Shown: positions 6,120 through 13,695 of the stretch, piece after piece | How the letters are laid out: every line of letters begins with the position of its first letter | How positions within the stretch are numbered: the first letter of the stretch is position 1 | The notes under the pieces: generated by a model | Seen by the model: only the letters and a program-made list of their open reading frames with translations | Databases searched by the model: none | Told to the model about the DNA's origin: nothing | Translations under genes and position numbers: made by a program | From: Deltaproteobacteria bacterium | GTDB lineage: Bacteria; Desulfobacterota; Desulfobacteria; Desulfobacterales; UBA11574 | NCBI GenBank assembly: GCA_019314155.1 | Contig: JAFCZV010000024.1 | Span: forward strand, 1 to 16,207 | Direction: 5' to 3' | Length of the DNA: 16,207 nt

Positions 6120-7105
6120 GCAAACAAGCCAGTAAAACAGTTATCGGCAGTTTTGTCGTCAGTGCATTGGTGCTGGTCGTCGTGGGCGTTTTGATTTTTG
6201 GCACCGGCAATTATCTGAAGGAAAGATACAGATTTATGCTGTTTTTTCAAGATTCCGTAAAAGGGCTTAGTGTGGGGGCTCCTGTTATTTTCATGGGGGT
6301 TAAGATTGGTGAAGTGAAGGATATTAACGTGATAGCAAATCCCTCGGAGTCATCTTTTTTAATTCAAGTCCTTATCGAGTTGGCATCCGGTAAAGTCAAA
6401 AGGTTCAAAGCCAAGGAGTTCGAAAATGCTCAGGAATTATATGAATACTGCGACAAACTCATAGAACAGGGTCTAAGAGCCCGGTTGGGATTGCAAAGTG
6501 TGGTCACCGGCCAGTTGCAGATAGAACTCGATTTTTTTCCTGAAGAAGCGGCCGTCCTGATGGGAACGAACAAGAAGTATCAAGAAATTCCGACCATTCC
6601 GTCCACTTTTGAAAAACTGACAAAGACATTGGAGAACCTTCCTGTCAAAGAAATTTTTGACAAGCTGTCATCTTCGTTAACGCAAATCGATTTGCTGTTG
6701 AATTCCCCTGGGACCACGGAGTTTTTAAAGTCTCTTAAACTTGCCGTCGAAGATGCAAGAAAGGTTCTTCATGAAGTGGGCAAACAGGTTCAACCGATGA
6801 CGGACAAAATAGACGAGACCTTAGAAGCATATGGCAAACTCGCTCAAAATCTGGACCGGAAGGTTGACCCCCTGATTTCTGAAGTCGATGAAACTGTCAA
6901 AGCACTGGCAGACGCATCGAAGCAAGCGGAGAAGACACTCAGAGCAGTTGAGAATATTGTGGGAGACAATTCCGTCGTCACCGTAGAACTGACAAAAACG
7001 CTCAGGGAGTTCTCATCGGCGGCAAGATCCATCCGAAACCTGTCTGATTATCTAAGCAGACATCCTGAAGCCCTAATCCGTGGCAAAGGGGGATACAATA
7101 GATGA
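6116..7105 (+). CDS. mlaD: MlaD-like MCE-domain protein
   Basis: A 329-residue MCE protein. A single membrane helix (about 9-29) anchors it in the inner membrane; a single MCE domain follows from about residue 38, with the hallmark pattern FFQDSVKGLSVGAPVIFMGVKIGEV at 43-67. Residues about 165-310 are rich in heptad-like Leu, Lys and Glu and are probably helical or coiled coil, as in MCE proteins that build a periplasmic ring and tunnel. It is longer than E. coli MlaD (about 180 residues) and lacks the repeated MCE domains of PqiB. The start is a TTG overlapping the ATPase stop (TTGA), with GAGGGA upstream. Its own stop overlaps the lipoprotein start (ATGA). Confidence 0.9.
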   Translation: MSKQASKTVIGSFVVSALVLVVVGVLIFGTGNYLKERYRFMLFFQDSVKGLSVGAPVIFMGVKIGEVKDINVIANPSESSFLIQVLIELASGKVKRFKAKEFENAQELYEYCDKLIEQGLRARLGLQSVVTGQLQIELDFFPEEAAVLMGTNKKYQEIPTIPSTFEKLTKTLENLPVKEIFDKLSSSLTQIDLLLNSPGTTEFLKSLKLAVEDARKVLHEVGKQVQPMTDKIDETLEAYGKLAQNLDRKVDPLISEVDETVKALADASKQAEKTLRAVENIVGDNSVVTVELTKTLREFSSAARSIRNLSDYLSRHPEALIRGKGGYNR

Positions 7106-7728
7106 AGAAAATGAAGAAAATTTATTGGATTCAAACAGCCGTCATTTTAATGTTTTCCCTGTCGATTCTTGGAGGATGTTTACCAAAACCAAGCGCACCG
7201 ACAAAATTGTATATCTTAAGCCCACTGGCAGGTCCGGCGGTTGAAATGCACAATAAAACAGATGAAATATTCATGACCATAGGTGTTGGACCTGTCCATC
7301 TTCCTGAGTATCTGGACCGACCTGAAATCGTGACGCGTATCAATCCCAATGAACTTAAGCTTGCAGAGTTTGATATTTGGGCAGAACCGTTACAGGTCAA
7401 TTTTACCCGGGTTCTTATTGAGAATATATCGAGGCTACTGAGTACCGAGCCTGTCGCCGTCTTCCCTTGGGAAGCATTTCCACAGGTCGATTTCCAAATT
7501 GATGTTGAGTTGGTTCGACTCGATGGAGACATCGCTGGGAAGGCTTTCCTGACCGCGCAATGGTCGATTTTAAATTCATCGAACAAATCCATCCTTTTTT
7601 CGAAAAAGTCACAATACACCAAATCTGTCGACGGAACAGACTATTCTGCGCTTGTGGCTGCCCAGAGCCGTATGATAGGAGCTTTGAGTCATGATATTGC
7701 TGAAGCGATAAAATCTCTCCTTAGGTAG
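7102..7728 (+). CDS. PqiC-like ABC transport auxiliary lipoprotein
   Basis: A 208-residue lipoprotein. It starts with a lysine-rich N-terminus (MKKMKKIYW), a hydrophobic segment and a lipobox ILGGC with the acylated Cys at 26. The residue after Cys is Leu, not Asp, which fits outer-membrane sorting. The mature part begins TKLYILSPL and contains PEYLDRPEIVTR and WAEPL-like segments typical of the ABC_trans_aux / PqiC family, which partner MCE proteins at the outer membrane. It is the last gene of the operon, joined to the MCE gene by an ATGA overlap. No clear terminator follows in the 190 bp before the HU gene. Confidence 0.85.
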   Translation: MKKMKKIYWIQTAVILMFSLSILGGCLPKPSAPTKLYILSPLAGPAVEMHNKTDEIFMTIGVGPVHLPEYLDRPEIVTRINPNELKLAEFDIWAEPLQVNFTRVLIENISRLLSTEPVAVFPWEAFPQVDFQIDVELVRLDGDIAGKAFLTAQWSILNSSNKSILFSKKSQYTKSVDGTDYSALVAAQSRMIGALSHDIAEAIKSLLR

Positions 7729-7919
7729 AGCAGAGAGTTCATCCTTGACCGCCAAAATTTTCCTGTCCATCTGCCTGTGGATAAACGTTTTCTATGATAT
7801 ATTTTTCTAAATCCTTGAATGATGCGCTTTTAGCTGTTGACTTATAAATTTTGCTGTTGTAACCATCAAAATATTAGTGGGTGTTAGATTTTAATAAACA
7901 CGAACAAAGGAGGTTGAAA

Positions 7920-8192
7920 ATGACAAAGGCTGAATTGGTCGAAACAATGGCAAAGGATGCAAACATTTCCAAAGTCGCAGCTGGAGCCGCTTTGGAGTCT
8001 TTTATGACAAATGTTACAAAAGCTTTAAAGAAAAAGAACGGAAAAGTTACGTTGGTAGGTTTTGGCACTTTTACAAAAGTCCGTCGCAAAGCTCGAAAGG
8101 GTCGAAATCCTCAAACTGGTGAACCCATTAAAATTAAAGCAAGAAATGCGGTAACATTTAAAGCTGGGAAGAAACTCAAAGACGCGATCTAA
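7920..8192 (+). CDS. hup: HU-family DNA-binding protein
   Basis: A 90-residue HU/IHF-type nucleoid protein. The N-terminal helices start MTKAELVETMAKDANIS; the diagnostic core is LVGFGTFTKVRRKARKGRNPQTGEPIKI, with the arm RNPQTGE that intercalates into bent DNA, and it ends AVTFKAGKKLKDAI. The frame is open back to an upstream ATG at 7881, but an excellent AAAGGAGGT at 7 bases from the ATG at 7920 and the normal HU length fix this start. A TTGACT at 7837-7842 may be its -35 box, although no good -10 is correctly spaced. It seems to be its own unit, followed by a likely terminator. Confidence 0.95.
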   Translation: MTKAELVETMAKDANISKVAAGAALESFMTNVTKALKKKNGKVTLVGFGTFTKVRRKARKGRNPQTGEPIKIKARNAVTFKAGKKLKDAI

Positions 8193-8203
8193 TCTCAACC
8201 GTA

Positions 8204-8267
8204 CGATATCCCTTGACTGTCAATTCAATTTTTCAAAAATACCATAAGGGATTCCCATCGGTTTTTT
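8204..8267 (+). terminator. Probable terminator after the HU gene
   Basis: CGAT-ATCCCTT at 8204-8214 pairs with AAGGGAT (8246-8252) and ATCG (8257-8260), with four unpaired bases (TCCC) bulged on the right side. Six T residues follow at 8262-8267. The loop is long at about 31 bases but can fold into a small A/T stem. Position just past the HU stop supports termination; the bulge and loop size lower confidence. Confidence 0.4.
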
Positions 8268-8610
8268 GAAACTCCTTGAAGCTTCGTTGAAACAAAATTT
8301 TCACTGTGCTTCGACCAACTGCGGTGAACCTTCGGTTGAAAATTTTCGATCCATTTTAGTCCCCGCTCGCATTCCCCGCAGTAATCTGCGGGGAATGCGA
8401 ACCCAGTTGCAGCCCCACGCTCTTCCAAAATACGTCAGATTTTTACCGTCGACCGTCATCTCCGGCAAATTTTTCCATTTCTTTTAGATTCAAATGCGTT
8501 TGCCCTGACGGTCCATGTGGATGTGGTTTACAAAATACATTTATCGTGATAGGTGAAAATTCCAAATTTCATTTTCTATTTAAAAAACATAAGAATAGAG
8601 GATTGCAGAA
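8268..8610. other. Gene-free leader region before ETF-QO
   Basis: Over 340 bp with no convincing gene. It holds the perfect hairpin at 8367-8400, a weaker stem CAACTG...CGGTTG at about 8317-8339, and AT-rich DNA before the ETF-QO ribosome binding site. A promoter must be present but no hexamer pair is good enough to list. Confidence 0.5.
8367..8400. repeat. Perfect 15-bp-stem hairpin
   Basis: TCGCATTCCCCGCAG (8367-8381) is followed by a TAAT loop and then its exact reverse complement (8386-8400). Fifteen unbroken pairs are far more than chance allows in intergenic DNA. There is no T-run on either side, so it is not a standard terminator. It is probably a REP- or MITE-like intergenic element. 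Confidence 0.7.
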
Positions 8611-10284
8611 ATGGATATAGAACGTGAAAAAATCGATTTTGATGTGCTTTTTATCGGCGGTGGGCCCGCAAATCTTGCTGGAGCCATTCGATTGATGCAA
8701 ATCGCCCGCGAAAAAAATATGAACCTTGAAGTTGCGCTGGTGGAAAAGGGCGCTGAAATCGGGTCTCATGCATTGAGCGGCGCTGTCCTGAATCCGATAG
8801 CCTTAAAGGAGCTAATACCGGATTTTCTGGAAAAAGAATGCCCCATAGAGTCGACGGTTAGAGAAGACGAATTCTACTTTCTAACCCGAAAAAAACACTA
8901 TCGACTTCCGATGATTCCCAACTACATGCACAATAAGGGCTTTTTCATTATCAGCCTTTCCAGATTTACCCGGTGGCTCGGCAGGATTGCCGAAGATCTC
9001 GGGATTAACATCTTTCCCGGTTTTGCAGGTAAGGAAGTCCTTTACGCAGAAGATCAAAAGACAATCGCCGGCATCCGTACCGGCGACAAGGGATTGGATA
9101 AGGACGGACGGTCCAAGAGTAACTTTGAGCCGGGCATCGATTTGATGGCCAAGGTGACGGTATTCGGCGAAGGCGCAAGGGGGAGCCTGACCCAGGAAAT
9201 ATTGCAAAAACTGAACCTTTTTGCGGGCAAAATGCCCCAAGTGTACGAATCGGGCATCAAAGAAGTAATCCAACTTCCTGAAAATAATTATTTTACCTCC
9301 GGCAGAGGCAACGACATCCACATCTTTGGATATCCCCTGGGTTTAGACACACCCGGCGGTGGTTTTATTTACGAGATTAAAGACAATATGGTGGCCATTG
9401 GGTTCCTGGTAGGGCTCGCCTATCAGAATCCCATGCTGGATCTGTATGACGAGTTCCTAAAATTCAAACAACATCCGTTTGTCGCAGGCATAATCCAAGG
9501 GGGAAAAGTCCTGGAACAGGGGGCTAGAACGGTGTCCACCGGCGGTTATTTTACCATACCCAGGTTGGCCGTTGACGGTGGTGTATTGGTGGGCGGGAGT
9601 GCAGCCATGCAGAACACACCGGGTTTAAAGGGTGTTCATCTGTCCATGAAGTCAGGAATGCTGGCGGCGGAAGCGATAATAAATGCATTTGAAAAGCAAA
9701 TGTTTACAAGGGAGACCCTCGGGCTCTACAATGAATTGTTTGAAAAAAGCTGGGCGAAGAAGGAAATCTATGAGGGAAGAAATTTTGCCCAAGCCCTTTC
9801 AAAACGGGGGCTGGCCAAGTTTATCCATCTTGCCGCTCAGTATTTGAGCAAAGGCCGGGGCTTTATCGATAAAATGCCGATTGAACCGGATTACAAAACA
9901 CTAAAACCGATAAAAGATAGCAACCATGACGTTCGTTCGTCACCTGAAAAAAAGACCACAGATGGCGTTTTGTATGTTGACAAACTTACCGGGGTTTATC
10001 TCTCCAAAACCATGCACAGAGAGGATCAACCCAGCCACATCATCGTTCACGACCGCGATCTTTGCGTCAATGAATGTTTTAAAATCTATAGGTCTCCATG
10101 CACAAGATTCTGCCCGGGCGAGGTATACGAAATCGAAACTGATCCAAAGACATCCGCGCGGCGACTCAAATTGAACCCGTCCAATTGTCTGCACTGCAAA
10201 ACCTGTGACATTAAGGATCCATACCGAAATATATCATGGACATGTCCGGAAGGGGGAGAAGGACCGGGATATACGATGCTATAA
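8611..10284 (+). CDS. Electron transfer flavoprotein:quinone oxidoreductase (ETF-QO)
   Basis: A 557-residue protein, the usual length for ETF-QO. It takes electrons from reduced ETF, charged by acyl-CoA dehydrogenases, and passes them to membrane quinone. Seen in the sequence: an N-terminal FAD-binding motif IGGGPAN (15-21), the ALVEKGAEIGSHALSGAVL segment, the GGYFTIPRL and GVHLSMKSGMLAAEA signatures, and a C-terminal [4Fe-4S] site with C501 (RFCPGEVYE) and C526-x2-C529-x2-C532 (CLHCKTCDIKDP). C497 and C545 are extra cysteines. GAGG lies 9 bases before the ATG. In an anaerobe of this kind the acceptor would be menaquinone (inference). It ends tail to tail with ubiB, overlapping six bases. 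No etfAB genes are in the window. Confidence 0.96.
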   Translation: MDIEREKIDFDVLFIGGGPANLAGAIRLMQIAREKNMNLEVALVEKGAEIGSHALSGAVLNPIALKELIPDFLEKECPIESTVREDEFYFLTRKKHYRLPMIPNYMHNKGFFIISLSRFTRWLGRIAEDLGINIFPGFAGKEVLYAEDQKTIAGIRTGDKGLDKDGRSKSNFEPGIDLMAKVTVFGEGARGSLTQEILQKLNLFAGKMPQVYESGIKEVIQLPENNYFTSGRGNDIHIFGYPLGLDTPGGGFIYEIKDNMVAIGFLVGLAYQNPMLDLYDEFLKFKQHPFVAGIIQGGKVLEQGARTVSTGGYFTIPRLAVDGGVLVGGSAAMQNTPGLKGVHLSMKSGMLAAEAIINAFEKQMFTRETLGLYNELFEKSWAKKEIYEGRNFAQALSKRGLAKFIHLAAQYLSKGRGFIDKMPIEPDYKTLKPIKDSNHDVRSSPEKKTTDGVLYVDKLTGVYLSKTMHREDQPSHIIVHDRDLCVNECFKIYRSPCTRFCPGEVYEIETDPKTSARRLKLNPSNCLHCKTCDIKDPYRNISWTCPEGGEGPGYTML

Positions 10285-11976
10285 TCTTCCTTTCCTTAAA
10301 ATAGCGACAAGAAGCCATATCCCCATAATTGCGGCAGTTGAGAACAGAACGATCCCGATCAGAGATATTCCGTAGAACAGGGGCGGGATTTCAGAAATCA
10401 CGATAAGGGCCGAACCGATAATCAAAGCAGCAATAATGATTGAAAATGATATCCTGTTGCTGATCCTGTCATGGGTCGCCAGCATGGCATCAAGCCCCTT
10501 GTGTTCCATTTTCAAAGACAGCTTCTGCTGCCGGATCAGCCGGGCAATTTCGAGCATGTCTCTGGGGAACTTCTCAACGAATTGCAGCATTTCAGATACC
10601 AGTTGAATCAAATCGCCCGCAATTCTTTCAGGGTGGAACCGTGAAAGCTTTATCCGTCTGATGAACGGTGCGGTTTGCGCGATCATGTCAAAATCCGGAT
10701 CAAGAATCAGTGCAACCCCTTCTATGGTCGCCATTGTCTTCATCATCAGGAAGATATCCGGTGCAATCATGAGACGATGGCGGGATATCAACTCAAGTAA
10801 ATGGTTCAGCAGTTTGCCGACTTCGATATTTTTCAAAGGTTTGTAAAGATGCTGCCCTATAAAGTCTGTAACATCCCTTTCCAGCTGGCGGATATCCGGC
10901 TCATCATCCCAAGATGTCAGCTTCAGTAGCACCTGGGCTGCTTTAGTTTCATGCCGATGAACCACACTATCGATCAAATCGACAAAATTTTCTCTGGTCT
11001 GACGATCCACAGAGCCGGTCATGCCAAAATCGAGCAGACAGGTCACATTGTCGGGAAGTATAAAAATATTCCCGGGATGAGGGTCGGCATGAAAGAAACC
11101 GAAATCGAACACCTGCTTTAAGTAAAAGTTTGCGCCCCGAACGGTAATCGTCTTCCTGTCCAGCCCGGCCTCATCAAGCTTGTCGATTTCAGATATCTTT
11201 ATGCCGTCCACCAATTCCATGGTAAGAACGTGTTCGGTTGTCATGTCTCGGAAAACTTTAGGGATGTAGATTGTGGGATCGTTTAAGAAGTGCCTGGCAA
11301 ATCGCTCCATGCTGGTCGCTTCAATGGTGTAGTCTATTTCCTTCTCGAGGGTTCTGGCAAATTCTTCAATGATTTTAACCGGTCGGTACAGGGCGATCTC
11401 TTTTATGTTGCGTTCCACCAGCATTGCCAAGTGAAGCATGATCTCGAGATCGACTTCTATGATTTTTTTGATTCCGGGCCGCTGAACTTTGACCGCCACT
11501 ATTTCACCGTCCTTCAAACCGGCCTTGTGCACCTGTCCGATGGATGCCGAGGCAAAAGGGACCTCATCAAAAAAATCAAAAAGTTCTTCCAGTGGTGAGC
11601 CAAATTCCGTTTCGATGATCCTTTTGGCCGCACTGAAAGCAAAGGTAGGAACGTTATCTTGAAGTTTGGAAAGTTCGTTTGTGAAATCAACCGGAACCAG
11701 ATCCGGGCGGGTGGAAAGAATCTGTCCCAACTTTATATAGGTGGGCCCCAGTTCTTCAAAGGCCATTCTCACCCTTTCCGCCCGCGAAAGTTTTTCAACA
11801 CGGTTGCGCCGATTTTTCGAAATCAACTGAAGGCCAACTTCTATGTACTGATCGATCTTCAGCAGTTCAATCAGATCTCCAAAGCCATACTTGAAAAGAA
11901 CAGCCAGTATCTGACGATATCGGTTAAGATTGCGGTAGGTTCGGCCTAAAACGCCTATCTTTCGTATACTTAGCAT
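10279..11976 (-). CDS. ubiB: UbiB/AarF (ABC1, COQ8-like) atypical kinase
   Basis: A 565-residue member of the ABC1 atypical kinase family. All family marks are present: the KxGQ motif at K82-x-G84-Q85, the alanine/serine-rich loop ASASIGQ (142-148), K163 in AVKVQ, the ExD motif E213-x-D215-Y, the catalytic HADPHPGN (296-303) and the DFG at 316-318. Two hydrophobic helices at the C-terminus (about 512-560) anchor it in the membrane, as in bacterial UbiB. The family supports quinone biosynthesis or lipid handling, and the exact substrate is unsettled. It is third in a minus-strand operon after acyl-CoA dehydrogenase and the phasin-like gene, 36 bases from the latter. The ATG at 11976 lacks a clear ribosome binding site. 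Confidence 0.92.
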   Translation of the reverse strand: MLSIRKIGVLGRTYRNLNRYRQILAVLFKYGFGDLIELLKIDQYIEVGLQLISKNRRNRVEKLSRAERVRMAFEELGPTYIKLGQILSTRPDLVPVDFTNELSKLQDNVPTFAFSAAKRIIETEFGSPLEELFDFFDEVPFASASIGQVHKAGLKDGEIVAVKVQRPGIKKIIEVDLEIMLHLAMLVERNIKEIALYRPVKIIEEFARTLEKEIDYTIEATSMERFARHFLNDPTIYIPKVFRDMTTEHVLTMELVDGIKISEIDKLDEAGLDRKTITVRGANFYLKQVFDFGFFHADPHPGNIFILPDNVTCLLDFGMTGSVDRQTRENFVDLIDSVVHRHETKAAQVLLKLTSWDDEPDIRQLERDVTDFIGQHLYKPLKNIEVGKLLNHLLELISRHRLMIAPDIFLMMKTMATIEGVALILDPDFDMIAQTAPFIRRIKLSRFHPERIAGDLIQLVSEMLQFVEKFPRDMLEIARLIRQQKLSLKMEHKGLDAMLATHDRISNRISFSIIIAALIIGSALIVISEIPPLFYGISLIGIVLFSTAAIMGIWLLVAILRKGRL

Positions 11977-12012
11977 TTAGATAGAATGTCGCCATCATTG
12001 GAAAAAGGTGTT

Positions 12013-12252
12013 TTACTTGGATGTGCCCGGACCCTCGCTAATCGCTTTTTTCAGTTCCCGTATCTCCTTTTTCAGCCCCTTCAATTCATCGCCCGTTACA
12101 ACATCGGCTTTTTTCATAAAATCCTTAACAGCCTTTTGCACCTTTTCTTCCAGTTTTATCTGTGTTTCGTCGTACCTTTTCTGAAGATCTTCCAAAAATT
12201 TCGTTCCTTCATTTTCAGACATTTTGCCCTTGTTTACAAGCTCTCTGGCCAA
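12013..12252 (-). CDS. Short phasin-like, helical protein with displaced start
   Basis: A 79-residue, highly charged, helical protein resembling the phasin / PHA synthesis regulator family: ARELVNKGKMSENEG, a KFLEDLQKRYDE repeat, a long Lys/Glu coiled coil, and a DELKGLKKEIRELKKAI ending. The start listed is a TTG with GAGG eight bases upstream. The frame stays open and family-like further upstream (residues SKDEVEDLARELVNK) up to a TAA at 12289-12291 but has no ATG there. A much better ribosome binding site (AAGGAGG, 12284-12290) and ATG (12276-12278) sit in a different frame that ends after 14 codons. One inserted base after that ATG would join the two frames. Either this gene has a 5' frameshift or it truly uses TTG. 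It is second in an operon after acyl-CoA dehydrogenase. Confidence 0.7.
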   Translation of the reverse strand: MARELVNKGKMSENEGTKFLEDLQKRYDETQIKLEEKVQKAVKDFMKKADVVTGDELKGLKKEIRELKKAISEGPGTSK

Positions 12253-12297
12253 ATCTTCAACCTCATCCTTGGAAGCATCAGAGCCTCCTTAGGGTTC

Positions 12298-13452
12298 TTA
12301 CTTCAATTTTCCAATCAACGCACTGGCAATGGTGTTTTTCTGGATCTCCTTGGTGCCTTCGTAAATCTCGGTGATTTTGGCGTCACGGTAAAAGCGCTCG
12401 ACTTCATACTCTGCCATATATCCGTATCCTCCAAGCAGTTGAATGGCTTCATCGGCGACTTCAACAGCAGTACGTGCAGCATACATCTTGGCCATGGATG
12501 TCAGTTTTGGATCGATACGTCCCTCGTCAAAGTTCCAGGCAGCTTTGTAGGTAATAAGTCTGGAAAGCTCTATTTTTGTGGCCATGTCGGCCAGCTTGTG
12601 CTGGGTGACCTGGAACTGGGCAATCTTTTTCCCGAACTGTTCTCTCTGTTTCACATAGGCCAACGCACGATCAAAAGCGCCCTGAGCGATTCCGAGTGCC
12701 TGGGCTGCAATCAGGATCCTGCTTTCGTCAAAAAATTCCAGTATATGGTAGAAGCCCTTCCCTTCTTTTCCGATAAGATTTGAAGCCGGAACACGGACAT
12801 CTTTAAAGTTAACCTCTGCCGTAGACATCATGTGGATGCCCATTTTTTCACCGACATCCGTGGCGGACACACCTTTTCGATCGGCCTCCACCAGAATTAA
12901 GCTTATACCACGATACGTCGGTTTGCTTTCCGGATCGGTTTGGCAGAGAACACAGAAAAAACCTGCAGATTCACCATTAGTAATGAATATTTTCGATCCG
13001 TTTATAACCCATTCATCCCCATCTTTTTCTGCCGCTGTGTTCATGAATGTAATGTCAGAACCGTGATCAGGCTCTGTGAAAGCACCTGCAGAAAGCATTT
13101 CCCCTTCTGCAACAGGCGGTAAATATTTTTCTTTGAGCGCATCACTGCCAAAACGCAAAATGCATTCAGATGCAAACCCGGCTAGGATCAAAGCACTGCC
13201 GATGGAAGAATCCCGGCTGCAGAACTCCTCGGCAACAAGGATATTTTCCAAAACGCCAAGCCCCTGACCGGAATATTTTTCCGGAAAATGAATTCCTATA
13301 AATCCCAAATCAGCAGCTTTTCTCCAGATCTTATCTGGAAATTCATGTTTTCTATCGAGTTCGAGTGCAAGCGCTTTGTCAAATTCACCCCTGGCAAAGT
13401 CCCTGGCTGCTTTCTGAATCTCTTTTTGTGATTTTGTCAGTCCAAAATCCAT
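12298..13452 (-). CDS. Acyl-CoA dehydrogenase
   Basis: A 384-residue flavoenzyme that oxidises an acyl-CoA to the 2-enoyl-CoA and passes electrons to ETF. It has the whole family plan: N-terminal helical domain, FAD/substrate signatures AGAFTEPDHGSDIT (116-129) and WVINGSKIFITNG, the beta barrel with GEKMGIHMMSTAEV, and the C-terminal QLLGGYGYMAEY and TEIYEGTKEIQ, where E365 is the expected catalytic base. Chain-length or substrate preference cannot be read by eye; branched or aromatic-pathway substrates are possible. GGAG lies 7 bases before the ATG. It is first in the operon leading to the phasin-like gene and ubiB, and an ETF-QO gene lies nearby on the other strand. Confidence 0.95.
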   Translation of the reverse strand: MDFGLTKSQKEIQKAARDFARGEFDKALALELDRKHEFPDKIWRKAADLGFIGIHFPEKYSGQGLGVLENILVAEEFCSRDSSIGSALILAGFASECILRFGSDALKEKYLPPVAEGEMLSAGAFTEPDHGSDITFMNTAAEKDGDEWVINGSKIFITNGESAGFFCVLCQTDPESKPTYRGISLILVEADRKGVSATDVGEKMGIHMMSTAEVNFKDVRVPASNLIGKEGKGFYHILEFFDESRILIAAQALGIAQGAFDRALAYVKQREQFGKKIAQFQVTQHKLADMATKIELSRLITYKAAWNFDEGRIDPKLTSMAKMYAARTAVEVADEAIQLLGGYGYMAEYEVERFYRDAKITEIYEGTKEIQKNTIASALIGKLK

Positions 13453-13510
13453 CTTTATTCTCCATCACTATAAAGGTTTTACGCTCAATTGGAGTTTTAT
13501 CTTTTTTTGG

Positions 13511-13539
13511 AATTTAGCATATGCCTTGAGCTATTGCAA
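13511..13539 (-). promoter_or_regulatory. Candidate promoter of the acyl-CoA dehydrogenase operon
   Basis: On the minus strand, TTGCAA (13539-13534) is separated by 17 bases from TAAATT (13516-13511), which is preceded by TGC and so forms an extended -10. It sits about 60 bases ahead of the dehydrogenase ATG, in the divergent region shared with cooC. Confidence 0.4.
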
Positions 13540-13601
13540 GGGGTTTGAAGTACGGCAGTCATTGTGAACCATACCACTTTTTAAACATTCGTAAAAGGTG
13601 C

Positions 13602-13630
13602 TTGACTGATCCGCTCGACTGGAATAATTA
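13602..13630 (+). promoter_or_regulatory. Candidate promoter of cooC
   Basis: TTGACT at 13602-13607 matches the -35 consensus at five of six bases. Possible -10 boxes are AATAAT (13623-13628, spacing 15) and TAATTA (13625-13630, spacing 17). Neither is ideal, but the position 65-70 bases before the cooC ATG is sensible. Confidence 0.3.
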
Positions 13631-13695
13631 CATATTTTAGACTTTTTTCGAAACCATCGACATTAACAAATAACTTGGAAAGGAAATTAGACCCT

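Noticed and set aside
5765..6250. A 161-codon minus-strand open frame
   Set aside because: It is antisense to the ATPase signature and Walker B region and to the MCE start; no recognisable protein.
7837..7865. HU promoter with TTGACT and TAACCA at 17-base spacing
   Set aside because: The -10 box is too poor; only the -35-like hexamer is mentioned under the HU gene.
11986..12783. A 265-codon plus-strand open frame
   Set aside because: It is the antisense shadow of the phasin-like gene and the end of the acyl-CoA dehydrogenase gene, both of which show clear family motifs.
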